The notes beneath the pieces were generated by a model that saw only the letters and a list, made by a program, of their open reading frames with translations, was not told the DNA's origin and did not search any database. From Letharia columbiana (taxonomy: Eukaryota; Ascomycota; Lecanoromycetes; Lecanorales; Parmeliaceae): a stretch of DNA of 64,000 bases. The position numbers were made by a program, and so were the translations under genes. The stretch is taken from NCBI RefSeq assembly GCF_014066305.1, contig NW_023501115.1, forward strand, positions 124,001-188,000, given 5' to 3'. Shown piece by piece: positions 22,671 to 34,337 of the stretch (positions are counted from its first letter, which is position 1; every line of letters begins with the position of its first letter).

Positions 22671-24916
22671 GCAAATTGAGCCACAGCTACGGCGACCAAG
22701 GTTTTTTAGCCACTTTGCGAGATCTTAGATCTAAAAGTCAACAGCGAATCCTTCTTGAGGTCGTCCAGCTAAAAACAACACGTTGGACTAAGCGGTAGCA
22801 ATCGGAAAGATAATTAGATAATGAGGAGTAGAGTAATATCCAAAATATCAGTGCGAGGAAGTCCGGAAGTCTCTACGAGTATGAAATCATAAGCCTGCGG
22901 CACTTATAAAGTGCCGGTTTGGTGCTGTCATGGCCAAGTTTTCGGACATTACCATTACTTCCATCCTTTCCCATCTCAAGCTTGACAAATATCACTCATG
23001 TTGCGAAGAAGACTTCATCACAGAGCTATCAATCAGCATCTGACTTCAGCCAGGTATGAGATTGAACTACGACAGTAGAGTCGACTGTTTAGCAATCTGC
23101 TCTCTGCGCATGGAAAGTCTGCGAATTGATTGCAACTGTAATGGCCTCTTGCCCGAACAACACGCTAGACAATGCCCTTCATGCCTTGATGTTAAGCTAT
23201 GTTTACGAAACTAAAGCGTTGTAAGATACGACCTTGACTGCTTTATCTCTGCGTAGGTTGCGGGATCTGAAGCCTTTGGGTGAATAGACGAGCCATTAAA
23301 TTGCTATTCTTCGGTCTTTTCGACTTGCAGCAACACGAATTCGGTGGTGACTCTCTACATTCCCCCCAACACATGAAGACTAAACCCTGCATTGGGGGTC
23401 TCCGTCTCATTGAATGTGAATTAATTGGCATAGCTGCGGTATCAAGTATGCTGGGAGTGTAAGTCTCTGTTGAGGTTTCGGGATGTTTTGGTTTCATCTG
23501 TTAATAAGCTCCACCTTACTACAAACTTTCCGCGTCAATCTCGTGGGCATTTAGTCCAACTCCACAACCAAGTCACAATCAACATGACAAACATGGCAGA
23601 CTAGCTCGGATATGATTTGCTCTGCTCTTCTCTGCGATGACGAAGATACATGTACTGATGGATTCGTACTCATTAGCTTGTGACCCGACATTTGGCCCCA
23701 CGACGTGGTTCAAGACGTCCTTTGGTTGAACGACCCGGCACACCTATAGTATGGCCAAACACATATGGCAATAAGTCCAGGCAGCATCGCTTGAGTCAAA
23801 CCCGACGGACAGCAAGATCGCAGTGGGACAATAAGCGTTCTCTCGAATGGCCATTTCTGCTGCAGCGATCATGGTCACCCTCATCAGAGCTCCAAGCGAG
23901 ATATGTCATCCGCATCAGCAGATGCAAGCACTCCCCAGGCTGCACCGCCCTTCCAGTCGGCAAACTGATGGGCTTGACGAAGAGGATAGAGAAGGGGACA
24001 TTAGATAGGCGATGGCGGGATGGACTTGGCAATGGGGCAATTTCTTGCGAGCTTCGTCATTTCTTTGAAGAGTCTTAAAGGTGTCCATAGACTCTGTCGA
24101 CATTGACTGATGCTACGCATCAGAAGCATCACAATCATGGAGCTTGAGCGAAGAAGCATTATGGAACGTGCCACCTATTCTCACACTCCAGTGTCTAATA
24201 CTATGGTTTAATGTCAGCGTACTACTACTCATGTCATCATACCTGGAGACATCTCAGCGCAATGCTACAGAAAATAACCATCGTCGGCTGTCTCATTTGA
24301 TTGGTTTCCCGGCTTCCTGAAAGGTAAAGTAGTGGTAGAAGAAGTTATTGCCCCACGCCAAGCCAAGCGAGGATCAAATCACGGTTGTGCCTGCAGAAAT
24401 AGACACTCTTGGCATTTTCCCAAGCTTCCGATTGAGCGCCATCCAAGTCCGCCTCGGTACGCCCCTGGCATCATCAACGCTCAATTGCCATGTCGGAAAG
24501 GGTTGTTGATTGACAGGAGTCAGTCTTATACGTTTGCAAGACGTGATTTGTTCTACCAAGCCACCGAGGTGAAAAAAGAAAGCTTGACCAATTGATCAAT
24601 CATGTGAGAATCCGAGATTCAGACTTTCAGTAGTGGTGCATCTCGAAAAGCTCCCACGCCCGGGCCTCATCTCCCCGTGATCTGCACAGGGGGCGTCGTC
24701 CTATTAAGATTATAAGCGATTGAGGGCAAAACAAGACTGACCCGCTCCAACTATACTCGGTTGTCCTCCCCACTCTTCCCACCTGTATACTTGAAATTAG
24801 AGCAGGTACTCCAGGCTGAGCTGCATACGACGCTACGAGCAAACAACATCCTCCGTCAGCTCGTTGCATTACACCAAGCCCTTGACCTGTGCTTGCCATT
24901 CTGAACATCAATAAAG
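22671..24916. other. Divergent intergenic region (MAPKKK / ammonium transporter)
   Basis: About 2.2 kb containing both promoters. A single AreA-type HGATAR match (AGATAG) occurs at 24003-24008, which could matter for the nitrogen-regulated transporter, but one match is expected by chance. No supported gene. Confidence 0.4.
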
Positions 24917-26666
24917 ATGTCGGGTCCTGTGGTGGAAGGGGTTGACTTGAACGCTCTCAATTACACCTCCCTCGTCCCATACAATGAATCCATACCCACC
25001 GGCGGAAACTCCCTTACTCAGGATCTTAATGTTCACTATGATGTATGCATCATATCATCAGTCTGCTTCATCGCGCCCACTGACTGACTTGACAATCCTA
25101 GGCCGGCGATATCGCTTGGATGCTCACGTCCACCGCTCTCGTCTTACTCATGATTCCGGGCGTTGGGTATGTCCTCAGACCACTCAACCACCCGGCTGTA
25201 TTTCAATCACGACTGACATCGGTATAAGCTTCTTCTACTCTGGACTCGCGCGAAGGAAATCCGCGCTCTCCCTGATATGGCTCTCGATGATGGCTACTGC
25301 TGTCACCTCATTCCAGTGGTTCTTCTGGGGCTACTCTCTCACTTTCTCACACTCGGCTGGAAAGTTCATCGGAGACCTCGAAAACATTGGCTTTAGGAAT
25401 ACGTTGGCAGCACCGTCCGTTGGCAGCCCCAGGATCCCGGATCTTATGTTCGCCGTGTACCAGGGCATGTTTGCCGCTATTACGTATGATGATCCTCTTC
25501 GAGTAGCGTATGATCAAGCTTGTTGACTTTTCATGTATAGCGTAGCTCTCGCCGTTGGTGCTGTTGCCGAGAGAGGCCGTATGCTTCCCTGCGTTATTTT
25601 CATGCTGGTCTGGGCCACTCTCATCTATGACCCGATTGCTTGCTGGACGTGGAATCCTCATGGGTGGGTAGCGTCTATGGGTGGTCTCGACTTTGCTGGT
25701 GGCACCCCTGTGCATATCTCATCCGGATCCGCTGCTCTAGCATATTCGCTTATGCTTGGAAAGAGAAGGGGACATGGGACCCATGAGTTGAACTTCCGAC
25801 CCCACAACGTGACTCAAGTCATCATCGGAACGGTCTTTCTATGGGTTGGATGGTTCGGCTTCAACGCCGGTTCGGCCTTGAGTGCAAGCATGCGTGCTGT
25901 CATGGCCGCTGTTGTTACCAATCTCGCCGCTTCCGTTGGAGGAGTGACGTGGTGCCTGCTGGATTACAGACTCGAAAGGAAATGGTCGGCTGTCGGATTC
26001 TGTTCTGGAGTCGTTGCAGGCCTGGTTGCGATCACTCCAGGATCCGGATACGTGCCTGCTTGGTCCGCTGTGATATACGGGATTCTTGCAGGATCCGCGT
26101 GTAATTACGGTACGAAGATCAAGTTTCTCCTAGGCATCGACGATGCTTTGGATATCTTCGCTGTGCATGCCATTGGCGGGCTCGTCGGCAACCTCTGCAC
26201 AGGCTTCTTTGCAGCGTATGTACCATCCCCTCGCAATACACTGTCCGCGCATTGACAAGGTTCTAGTGATTACATAGCACATCTGGACGGCTTCACCGTG
26301 ATTCCTGGGGGATGGCTCAATCACCACTGGATCCAGCTCGCCTACCAACTCGCTGACTCTGTCTCCGGTTTCGCCTACTCGTTCGGCGGTACATGTATCA
26401 TCCTATTCCTTATGAACCTCATCCCAGGCCTACGACTACGTGCAAGTGAAGAAGCTGAGGTCCTCGGTATGGACGATGCCGAGATTGGCGAGTTTGCCTA
26501 CGATTACGTTGAGCTTACGCGAGACGTCCTCAACGGCGATGCATTGGTTGACGAAAGCGAGTCAAAGTATTCTGGCGATCAAGATTCCCCAATGGGTCGT
26601 GGTCATGAGAAGAACTTTTCTACCTCTTCTGATGAGATCCCCATGAAGATACGCCAGCGGCCGTGA
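24917..26666 (+). CDS. Ammonium transporter, Mep2-like (Amt/MEP family)
   Basis: Imports ammonium across the plasma membrane. Exons: 24917-25042, 25102-25166, 25229-25483, 25541-26215, 26267-26666; 506 residues. The extracellular N-terminus contains possible N-glycosylation sites (NYTS, NESI). The core has FFYSGLARRKSALS, FQWFFWGYSL and DPIACWTWNPHGW. Both pore histidines are present: GGTPVHISSG and DIFAVHAIGGLVGN. Mep1/Mep3 proteins have Glu in place of the first His, so this is the Mep2 type. The cytosolic tail keeps the conserved C-terminal regulatory segment (EVLGMDDAEIGEFAYDYVEL) and is then Ser/Asp-rich. All four introns are 48-62 nt. Nitrogen regulation is expected from the family but not shown here. 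Confidence 0.95.
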
Positions 26667-27219
26667 GCAACTCAAATTCCTCAAGTCAATGGGTAGTAAC
26701 GGCTAGCTTTCACTTCGCAATATGTACCACGACCTTGGAGTTCTCTTTCTTCGCTTGGAGGGGTCCAAAAGACCGTCTAGGGATTCTAGCCGGGCAGGGG
26801 GCGTAATGTCTTCGTTTGACATAGGCGTGTTGGTATGCGGCGATACGAAGCGTAGGGTCTTCAAAGTATGCTTGGATAGGTCTTGTAGTTGTGTATCATA
26901 CTTCACAGCCTAGACTCTTACTTGTACCATTCTTTTGATCTTGTAGCTTCCGCCAAATATAATATTATGTCTATTCTTTCCGCCCACACTTAAGACCATA
27001 ACATGACGCATCCAGCACCACCGCTTTTCAGTTTCACCAGCTTCAGCGCTTCAGCAACTATGGAGTTTTCCCCGAGCCCCCTTGAGCGTTCTTCTTTGGT
27101 GCAGAAGCGACAAGTTTAGCCGAGGTCCGCTTGGATCTAAGTTGCGATCCTCACTCGTCTCAACATGTTTTAAAGGCTGGCCTTGAAGCATCAGTTGAAG
27201 TCGCACGCTTCTTGCAATC
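26667..27219. other. Intergenic region between tandem genes
   Basis: About 550 bases between the ammonium transporter stop and the splicing-factor start: the first gene's 3' UTR and the second gene's promoter. Nothing else recognisable. Confidence 0.5.
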
Positions 27220-28801
27220 ATGGCCAGCATCGATTCCCCAAACCATTCACCCGCCCCACCTCTATCCAACTTCCCCCAAAATCCCGAAGAATTCGACGCG
27301 GACCCACGCGTTTCCTTCTCGAAGCTCGCCAACAAGTTCATTCTTGAAGCAGACAATGGTGAGGAGTTCGAATTCGATGATGCGCTGAAGAGATGGGTTC
27401 CAGTGGTACGCCCTCGTCCCCTACGTATACATGAGGGTGCCCATGCAAGCTATGGTCAGGATGGCGGATTCTAATTGCATGCCCGGTCGTGGTTGGATCT
27501 ACAGTTGGACAATGCTTTGATGGAGCAGCAAAGAGCCGCTTATGCTGTTCAAGGCGTGGATGAGTCGGAGCCGGCGCAGGCGGTGAAGAAGAGGAAGAAG
27601 CAGACATATGTCAATGGGGAAGATGTAAGGATCAACGTTTACTCAACTCATCTTCCTGTAAAAGCATTCTTACTACAGAGAGCTGATGTCGGACCTTATG
27701 AAATAGGAAACAGGTGGTCGAGCAAATATCAAGAAAGCAAAGCCCGCCCCAGAACCCCGGGAACGCAAAAACACTGCTGTCTACGTAACCTCGCTCCCAC
27801 TTGATACCACTGTCCAAGAAGTGCACGACGTCTTCTCACGCTGCGGTGTCATTGCCGAAGAAATCGACCGTGGTAAGCCTCGCATCAAGCTGTACACCAA
27901 CGACGACGGGAGCTTTAAAGGAGACGCCCTCATCCTCTATTTTCGAGCCGAGAGCGTGGATTTGGCGATACAGCTACTGGATGATACGGATTTTAGATTG
28001 GGTGATGGGCAAAAAATGAAGGTCGCCGCCGCGGACTTTAGTTATAAGGCTCAAAAAGACGCGCCGGCGAAGAGTAATATGAAAGATAAAAAGAAGATTA
28101 TTAAGAAGACGCAGAAATTAAATAAGTAGGGCGCTGGGTCCCTGCTAGTTGAACAGAGGCGTTGCTGATCATGTGCAGTAAACTCGCAGATTGGGATGAC
28201 GATGATCCACAGGCTATTCAGGATACCAGTTCACGGTGGGATAAAGTGGTTATACTGAAACACCTGTTCACTCTCCAGGAGCTCGAGGCGCGTCTGATTC
28301 TCCCCTTACTCTAATCTCCACCTTCTCCTGACATCTCCACCTATAGGAAGACCCAGCGGCCATCCTCGACATCAAAGAAGACATCCGAGAAGAATGCGCC
28401 AAGATGGGCGAAGTCACTAACGTTGTTCTCTTCGACAAAGAAATCGATGGCGTAGCAAGCGTGCGGTATGGTAATGATGTGGCTGCGAATGAGTGCGTGA
28501 AGGTATGTTGCCCGTCTTCGTCTTAGTCTTACCAACGCATGACTGGGAACACTGTTTGCAAAGTCCGAGCAAAGCACGTGGTTTTAATAACACTGTTCCT
28601 CGAATGCAGGTCATGAACGGCCGCCACTTCTCCGGAATGGTCCTCGAAGCCTACATCGCGGACGGGAATGAAAAATTCAAGAAGTCGAGCGAGAAGAAAG
28701 CAGCTGTAGTTGAAGAAGAAGAAGAGGGTGAAGAAGAGGGCAAGCGATTGGATCAGTTTGGGACTTGGCTTGAGGAAGAGGCCGGTGCTGCGAAAAAGTG
28801 A
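27220..28801 (+). CDS. Cus2/Tat-SF1-like U2 snRNP splicing factor
   Basis: Cus2 and human Tat-SF1 bind SF3B1/U2 snRNP and help prespliceosome assembly. Exons: 27220-27405, 27505-27624, 27707-28125, 28179-28287, 28347-28502, 28610-28801; 393 residues. The N-terminal part holds a short acidic-aromatic stretch (EEFEFDDALKRWVPV). RRM1 has TAVYVTSLPLDTTVQEV and GDALILYF. A basic linker follows, then a UHM-like RRM2 with VVILKHLF, DIKEDIREECAKMGEV and GVASVRYGND. The tail is acidic and then ends KK. Intron 4 is doubtful: the family alignment (ELEEDPAA) needs a GC donor at 28288. A GT donor four bases later with a later acceptor (exon 5 from 28351) also keeps frame and gives ELEAHPAA. Family call secure, this junction not. 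Confidence 0.88.
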
Positions 28802-29235
28802 AATAATTGCGAGGGAGTTCGGAGTGATGTAGCCAGGCTCCGGGGCATTGGTAAGGATCTTGAGGAAGATCGGCCACAGGGGAGGTACCCATTTGACACT
28901 TGTGTTCATTATGTATGGGCGTGGTTGTCCTCTCGCCGTCGATGATGTTACTCACCTTGTGAAAACCCCATGGGAACCGTTCATTCACTATCCTCTCCAT
29001 TCCAGCCTTCGCAAAGCTGAATATCCGAATGCGTTGACAGAGAGCCGCGCCTCAAGAGGAACAACCAGAACCGACGAGACCAGAACCGATTACGATTTAC
29101 CTGAGAAGAAGAAGAAGAAGAAGAAGAAGAAGAAGAAGCCAATGATCCTCGAAGCAACAATCGTTCTCCCACCCCGGTGGATGTAAAAGTTCGTCCCCGC
29201 TCATACCACAATTGATTGATTGATTTCGACCCCAG
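28802..29235. other. Intergenic stretch with GAA tract
   Basis: Follows the splicing-factor gene. It contains a pure GAA/AAG microsatellite at about 29105-29138 (eleven repeats). Nothing else recognisable before the unassigned coding patch. Confidence 0.5.
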
Positions 29236-29740
29236 CCATGCATACCAGCCCTTCCACCTCACCCTCACCCACACCGACATCCCCTCCCTTCCCTTCCCAT
29301 CCCCCAGCCTCTCCAACCACAACCTCACCCCGCTCTCCCACATCACCACCCCAGCCGCCCCCTCCATCAAGACCGTCCCCTTCCTCCCCTACTCCATCCA
29401 TCCCCTCACTGGCTCCCGGACCCATCCGCTCAAAACGCTACTCTACAGCTACGCCCCCCCCCCCCCCGCGTCAACAGCGCCATCGCAGATGCCAAAGCCG
29501 TGCACGCTGAGGGTGCGAATCAGCCTGTGGAGTGCGTGCGTTTGGTACGTGTGGTCAAACGACGGCGACGGCGACAGCGATGGTGGGACGGAGGGGGTAT
29601 TGCGTTCGAGGCCCGGAATGGCGGGCGAGGGTTTGGGGGGATGGGTTGAAGCGGTTTTTGGTGGTGCTGGGGGACGGACATATTATTTTGATTTTGATGT
29701 GGTGGAGGAGAGGGAGAGGGGGGTGGGGACGGGGTATTGA
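29236..29740 (+). pseudogene. Unrecognised GC-rich coding patch broken at homopolymer runs
   Basis: From about 29236, after an acceptor-like CCCCAG, a plus frame reads with strong C-ending codon use (YQPFHLTLTHTDIP, then KTVPFLPYSIHPLTGSR) up to a run of 14 C at 29454-29467. The coherent reading after the run (RVNSAIADAKAVHAEGANQP) is in a different frame. A third, equally coherent stretch (WVEAVFGGAGGRTYYFDFD) needs another shift near a G run at about 29636, ending with TAA at 29738-29740. There is no in-frame ATG at the 5' side, so an upstream exon may exist. It could be a real gene with homopolymer errors in the sequence, or a decayed one. I do not recognise the protein. Confidence 0.4.
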
Positions 29741-30056
29741 AGGGGGGAGGGCAGCGGTTCGCACTGGATGAAGGAGGCAGGATCGAGGGCGAAGCATGTT
29801 GCAGGAGCAAAAATTAGATGAGGGGGAGAGGTTGGAGAAGAGCGAGCTTTACGCTATTGTCGGCACTGCTATGTCAATGTCACTCGCTTTGCATTCCTTG
29901 CTAATCGCCTCGCACGCTTCACTATCTTTTGGCTAGAAACACAATCAGTCTGGACCACGTAAACAACATCAATCGTGCGAATGTTGCATCGCTATTGCTA
30001 ACGCCCTGTTGGTCTCACTCAAGAGAAACCTAAGAGCAGACGAGCACTCGCACAAT
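29741..30056. other. Intergenic region
   Basis: About 315 bases between the unassigned coding patch and the beta-tubulin stop codon. Probably the tubulin 3' UTR. Nothing else recognisable. Confidence 0.5.
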
Positions 30057-31832
30057 CTATTCCTCGCCTTCGGCAGGAGCCTCCTCCTCGCTGTGGAGAA
30101 GTTAGCAATGATTCGAAGCAGTAGTCAGTGGACAAGACTTACTACTCTTCCTCGCCCTCCGAGACGGAAGCCTCCTGGTATTGCTGGTATTCGGATACCA
30201 AGTCGTTCATGTTGCTCTCAGCCTCAGTGAACTCCATCTCGTCCATTCCCTCACCAGTATACCAATGCAAGAAAGCCTTACGACGGAACATAGCAGTGAA
30301 TTGGTCACCAACACGCTTGAACAGCTCCTGAATGGAGGTCGAATTGCCGATGAAGGTCGAAGACATCTTCAAGCCGCGCGGAGGAATGGAGCAGAGAGCG
30401 GTCTGAACATTATTGGGGATCCACTCGACGAAGTATGAGGCGTTCTTGTTCTGAACGTTGCGCATCTGGTCCTCCACTTCCTTCATGGAGACCTTACCAC
30501 GGAAGATCGCAGCGCAGGTCAGGTAGCGGCCGTTTCTAAAGTCAGACGCGGCCATCATGTTCTTGGGGTCGTACATTTGTTGAGTCAATTCAGGTACAGT
30601 GACCGCGCGGAATGAGGAAGAACCACGGCTAGTGAGAGGTGCGAAGCCAACCATGAAGAAATGTAGACGCGGGAATGGCACCATGTTGACGGCCAATTTG
30701 CGGAGGTCCGAGTTGAGTTGACCGGGGAAACGGAGACAGGTGGTGACACCTGACATGACTGCGGAGACAAGATGGTTAAGATCTCCATAAGATGGGTTGG
30801 AGAGCTTGAGGGTACGCATGCAAATGTCGTAGAGCGCCTAGATTGACACGTCAGTCCTTAAGTCTTTGTGGAAGGTGCGCATTTGACCAACCTCGTTATC
30901 GATACAGAAGGTTTCATCCGAGTTCTCGACCAACTGATGCACGGATAGAGTAGCGTTATATGGCTCCACGACGGTGTCGGATACCTTTGGTGAAGGGACC
31001 ACGGAGAATGTAGCCATCATACGGTCTGGGAACTCCTCGCGAATTTTCGAGATCAAAAGCGTACCCATACCAGCACCAGTTCCACCACCGAGAGAGTGCG
31101 TGATCTGGAACCCCTGGAGGCAATCGCATCCTTCAGCCTCACGACGCACAACATCAAGGACCTGGTCCACCAATTCCGCACCCTCGGTGTAATGACCCTT
31201 GGCCCAGTTGTTACCAGCACCAGATTGACCAAAGACGAAATTATCGGGTCGGAAAAGTTGGCCGAAAGGACCAGCGCGGACGGCGTCCATGGTACCAGGC
31301 TCAAGATCGACGAGGACAGCACGAGGGACATATTTGTTGTTTGATGCCTTGAAAGCGGTGAGCTGCATATCATGGCAAAGAAAGATGTCCTCATAGTACC
31401 TCATTGAAGTAGACGTTCATACGCTCCAGCTGGAGGTCAGATGTTCCATTGTATCTAAACAGGGTCAGGGGTGTCCAAACGTTGCGTCGTCTTTTGCATT
31501 TGCTTACTGGCCAGAGCCATCGAGTCCATGCTCGCCAGAAATAGTCTGCCTGTGTATCGCCAATCACCATGAGTATGCCAATTATATCGCGTAGAAGGAC
31601 TCGAGGATGAACGAACCAGAAAGCAGCACCAATTTGGTTACCCTAGCCGTGTCAGCTCTAATCCGCGTTGTCGGAGATGCACAGACTTACGCATTGACCG
31701 GTTTGTAGATGCACCTATACATCAGGAAGGGCAAAGGTCAGCTATGTGGTCTTCAACCAGCGGAGGAGAGGGTAAATGGCCAGGGACGCGTTTGGAAAAT
31801 TGTTGTGTGGGGCGACGTACAATTTCACGCAT
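30057..31832 (-). CDS. Beta-tubulin
   Basis: Structural GTP-binding subunit of microtubules. Eight exons (complement): 31821-31832, 31691-31714, 31617-31642, 31508-31549, 31400-31454, 30892-31347, 30143-30837, 30057-30090; 447 residues, the usual length. The first exon codes only MREI, the start of all beta-tubulins. Exons 2-5 give [30 protein letters not shown] and [18 protein letters not shown]. The tubulin signature GGGTGAGMG is present. The acidic tail is split so that the last exon encodes [10 protein letters not shown]. Residues His6, Phe167, Glu198 and Phe200, where benzimidazole resistance changes are known in fungi, all have the sensitive form. The gene has the many short 5' introns typical of filamentous ascomycete beta-tubulins. 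Confidence 0.98.
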
Positions 31833-32237
31833 GTTGACCTTGGAGTAAGATTGGAGACTTGAGAAGAGATTCTATTGAGTAGAAGAGAGCAAGTCAAGTG
31901 CTCGAGAGAGATATGAGTGTGGTGGAGTAGTGGTTTTGGAGAAGTGAGTTGGAGAGAGAAGAGCCGTGTTGTGGGACTGCAAGCGCGAAGCGCTTCGCGG
32001 GCTTGGCGTAAACACTGAGAGGAAACCCGATTCGCCACCACTGGTTTCAATCATGGAGTTCAATCGTGGAGCGCTCGAATCGAGTACGCACCCCAAAGGC
32101 CATTGACCGCAAGAAATTCCAGGAGCTGTAGCGGAAAAACCATGTCGGTTCTACCGAAGTCATTATGTAAATCATGATCATATTGCTATGCTAGATAATC
32201 GCATCAAACATGGATCCCATTACATATATATGAGACC
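31833..32237. other. Intergenic region between same-strand genes
   Basis: About 400 bases holding the beta-tubulin promoter and the transporter 3' UTR. In the direction of tubulin transcription the bases before the start are rich in TC (around 31860-31970), as in many fungal leaders. Confidence 0.5.
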
Positions 32238-33924
32238 TCATACCTTCTTCCGTATGAAGAGGCGTTTCAACACACTGCTTTTAGGTTTCTTCGCCGCGAA
32301 AGAGACAGCCCGATCATCCACCGGCTCAGCAGATGCTGCATCTATATCATCGGGCTTCTTTTCTTGCTCTGCGGCGATCTGCTCGATCTGCCCAACCTTC
32401 CAAACTCGCAAGAAACACATGCACACTGCTGCCGCTACGTACATGAAGCCTGTGAAGATCTGGGCGTGGAGGTAAGTATTTCCAATTTTTTGCCTTAACT
32501 CGAGGGCTACGGGCTCAGCGACTAGATCACGGTTAACCAAGTACTAAGGAATGATTACTGCAGGTGCAGTGATGTAACTTACACGTTGTAGGAAGGACTA
32601 GGACTATCCAGACAATAGACAAAGCAGAGGGTAGCTCTTTCAAGCCCACGACTTCCGCTCCGACAGGTGCAATCGTAGTCCAGAACGTACCTGCGACGGT
32701 ACCAACGATGATGGCGAAGAAGACCAAGACACCATAGCTCTTGGCGAATATCCAAATGACGAAGCAGAATAGACCACCAATGAACGTGCAAAGCCCTGCC
32801 AGATTGATGCGGCCAGCCTTGTCTGAGAATATCCCCACAAGAGGACGACCAAGCGCCTGCCCAAGATTAAGTACTGCCCCGATAATGGATCCTTGCTGCG
32901 CGCTTAAGCCAATGCTGGTGGCATAATTCGGCAGTGAAAACAGTAAGACGATATAACCCATCATGCTGAAGAAGCCCCATCCTAGTAAGAGCAAGAACGC
33001 AGGTCTTTTGAACAGCGTATAGTCGAAGGCCAGCTGGATCGATCCAATAGCCTTGTTACGGTCCCTTATTAGCATGGCGCAAGTGCAATTGACCGCACAG
33101 GCCAGTATCCCAAGAATCCTGAAAGCCCATTCTACACCAAGTCGATCAATCATCGCGTTTGTAGCTAAACTGTACATCAAGCCCCCAAGGCCACTACCCG
33201 CAGTGCCGATACCATTGGCAAGACCTCTCTTCCTTGTGAACCATTGTGGTACGATACCGACAGAGCCCACGAAGAGAAACCCCATGCCGAACCCGAAGCA
33301 AACACCCTGACTGAGAAACAGCTGCCATATCTCATGTGTGAAAGATGCGCTGATTAACGCAAGAGTCTCAAGAGCAACGCCGAGTAACAATGTAGTTCTT
33401 GTTCCATATACTCGTGTAATGTACGTTGCGAGTGGCGATATTAACAGAGCCTTACGCAGGTTTCGGAGTCAGCATTGCTTACTCAAGGTAGGTAATGGAC
33501 TTGCAAGGCAGGTCTCTGGAGTAGAAAGGTCCTCTTGCTCCCCAAACATGTCTTGCAACTCAATCTCAATACCATATAGGAAGGGGTAGCTCGGACATAT
33601 ACGTACCTGGGATATCGAGAGACCTCCGATAAAAGCGAACTCTAATGCTGAAGCTCCGGGGTAGTAGTCGTTGGCCAAGTAGTATGCAAGAAAGACACCG
33701 TAGGAAGAATTGATGCCCCATGTATGTGCGTTAATGAAGAAAGTGCTAACCACGCAGACCCAACCATAGCCTCCATCTGGTGGCTCGTCCACCACTCTCT
33801 TTTCCTCAGCCTGTGGCTGGTCTGCACCCGGTCCAGCGATAGTTGTTTCTGAACCAACAGGGGGACCATTGTGCCCATTGGCACTTGCTTTGGCGGCAGG
33901 ATGAGGCGACTTTTTCCCGTTCAT
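32238..33924 (-). CDS. Monocarboxylate-transporter-like MFS protein
   Basis: Major facilitator superfamily membrane protein of the fungal MCT-like group; substrate unknown. Exons (complement): 33607-33924, 32583-33450, 32238-32521; 489 residues. A hydrophilic N-terminus of about 50 residues precedes the MCT-type motif PPDGGYGWVCV at the first membrane helix. About twelve hydrophobic segments follow. The cytosolic loop between the two halves is short. RKRGLANGIGTAGSGLGGL is the typical helix-4/5 region. The C-terminal tail is charged and ends in a basic patch (KSSVLKRLFIRKK). Exon 3 joins as LPTTFAEPVALELRQ, which restores a helix. Yeast relatives (Mch proteins) have varied or unknown substrates. 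Confidence 0.88.
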
Positions 33925-34337
33925 GGTGGTAGACGGCCATGGGAAGCTCTGAAGGCTACGAAGGATCGAGGGGAATGTGGGATCACGACTTCAGAATATC
34001 GAGGGTAGAAAGTTTGGAATAGCATGATTGCGCTGCTAGCTTGACTCCTGGTATTAAATATTTTGCTAAAGAAAATTAGAGCATGTCATGCCACCATGCC
34101 ATCACAATGCGCAAAAGGGGATTGCCGTACACCCGGTCTATACCCGGCTCGGCCGCTAGACGTAGAGCTCAGTCTCGGTAAAGGTACACCCTTACATACA
34201 GGTAGATGTCTTCATTTAGTATAAAAAATCAAAAAATCAGACATCCACATCCGCTCTCTAACATCTTTCAATAGCACTTCATCTTGATGTCAGTCTCACG
34301 CTACAATAACTTTCCAAGATGACCGTTTGTAACGGAA
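33925..34337. other. Intergenic region
   Basis: About 410 bases between the transporter start and the 3' end of the broken BTB gene. It includes an AT-rich stretch near 34218-34240. Presumably the transporter promoter. Confidence 0.4.

Noticed and set aside
24003..24008. AreA-type GATA site upstream of the ammonium transporter
   Set aside because: Only one match, 0.9 kb from the start; not enough to claim a functional site.
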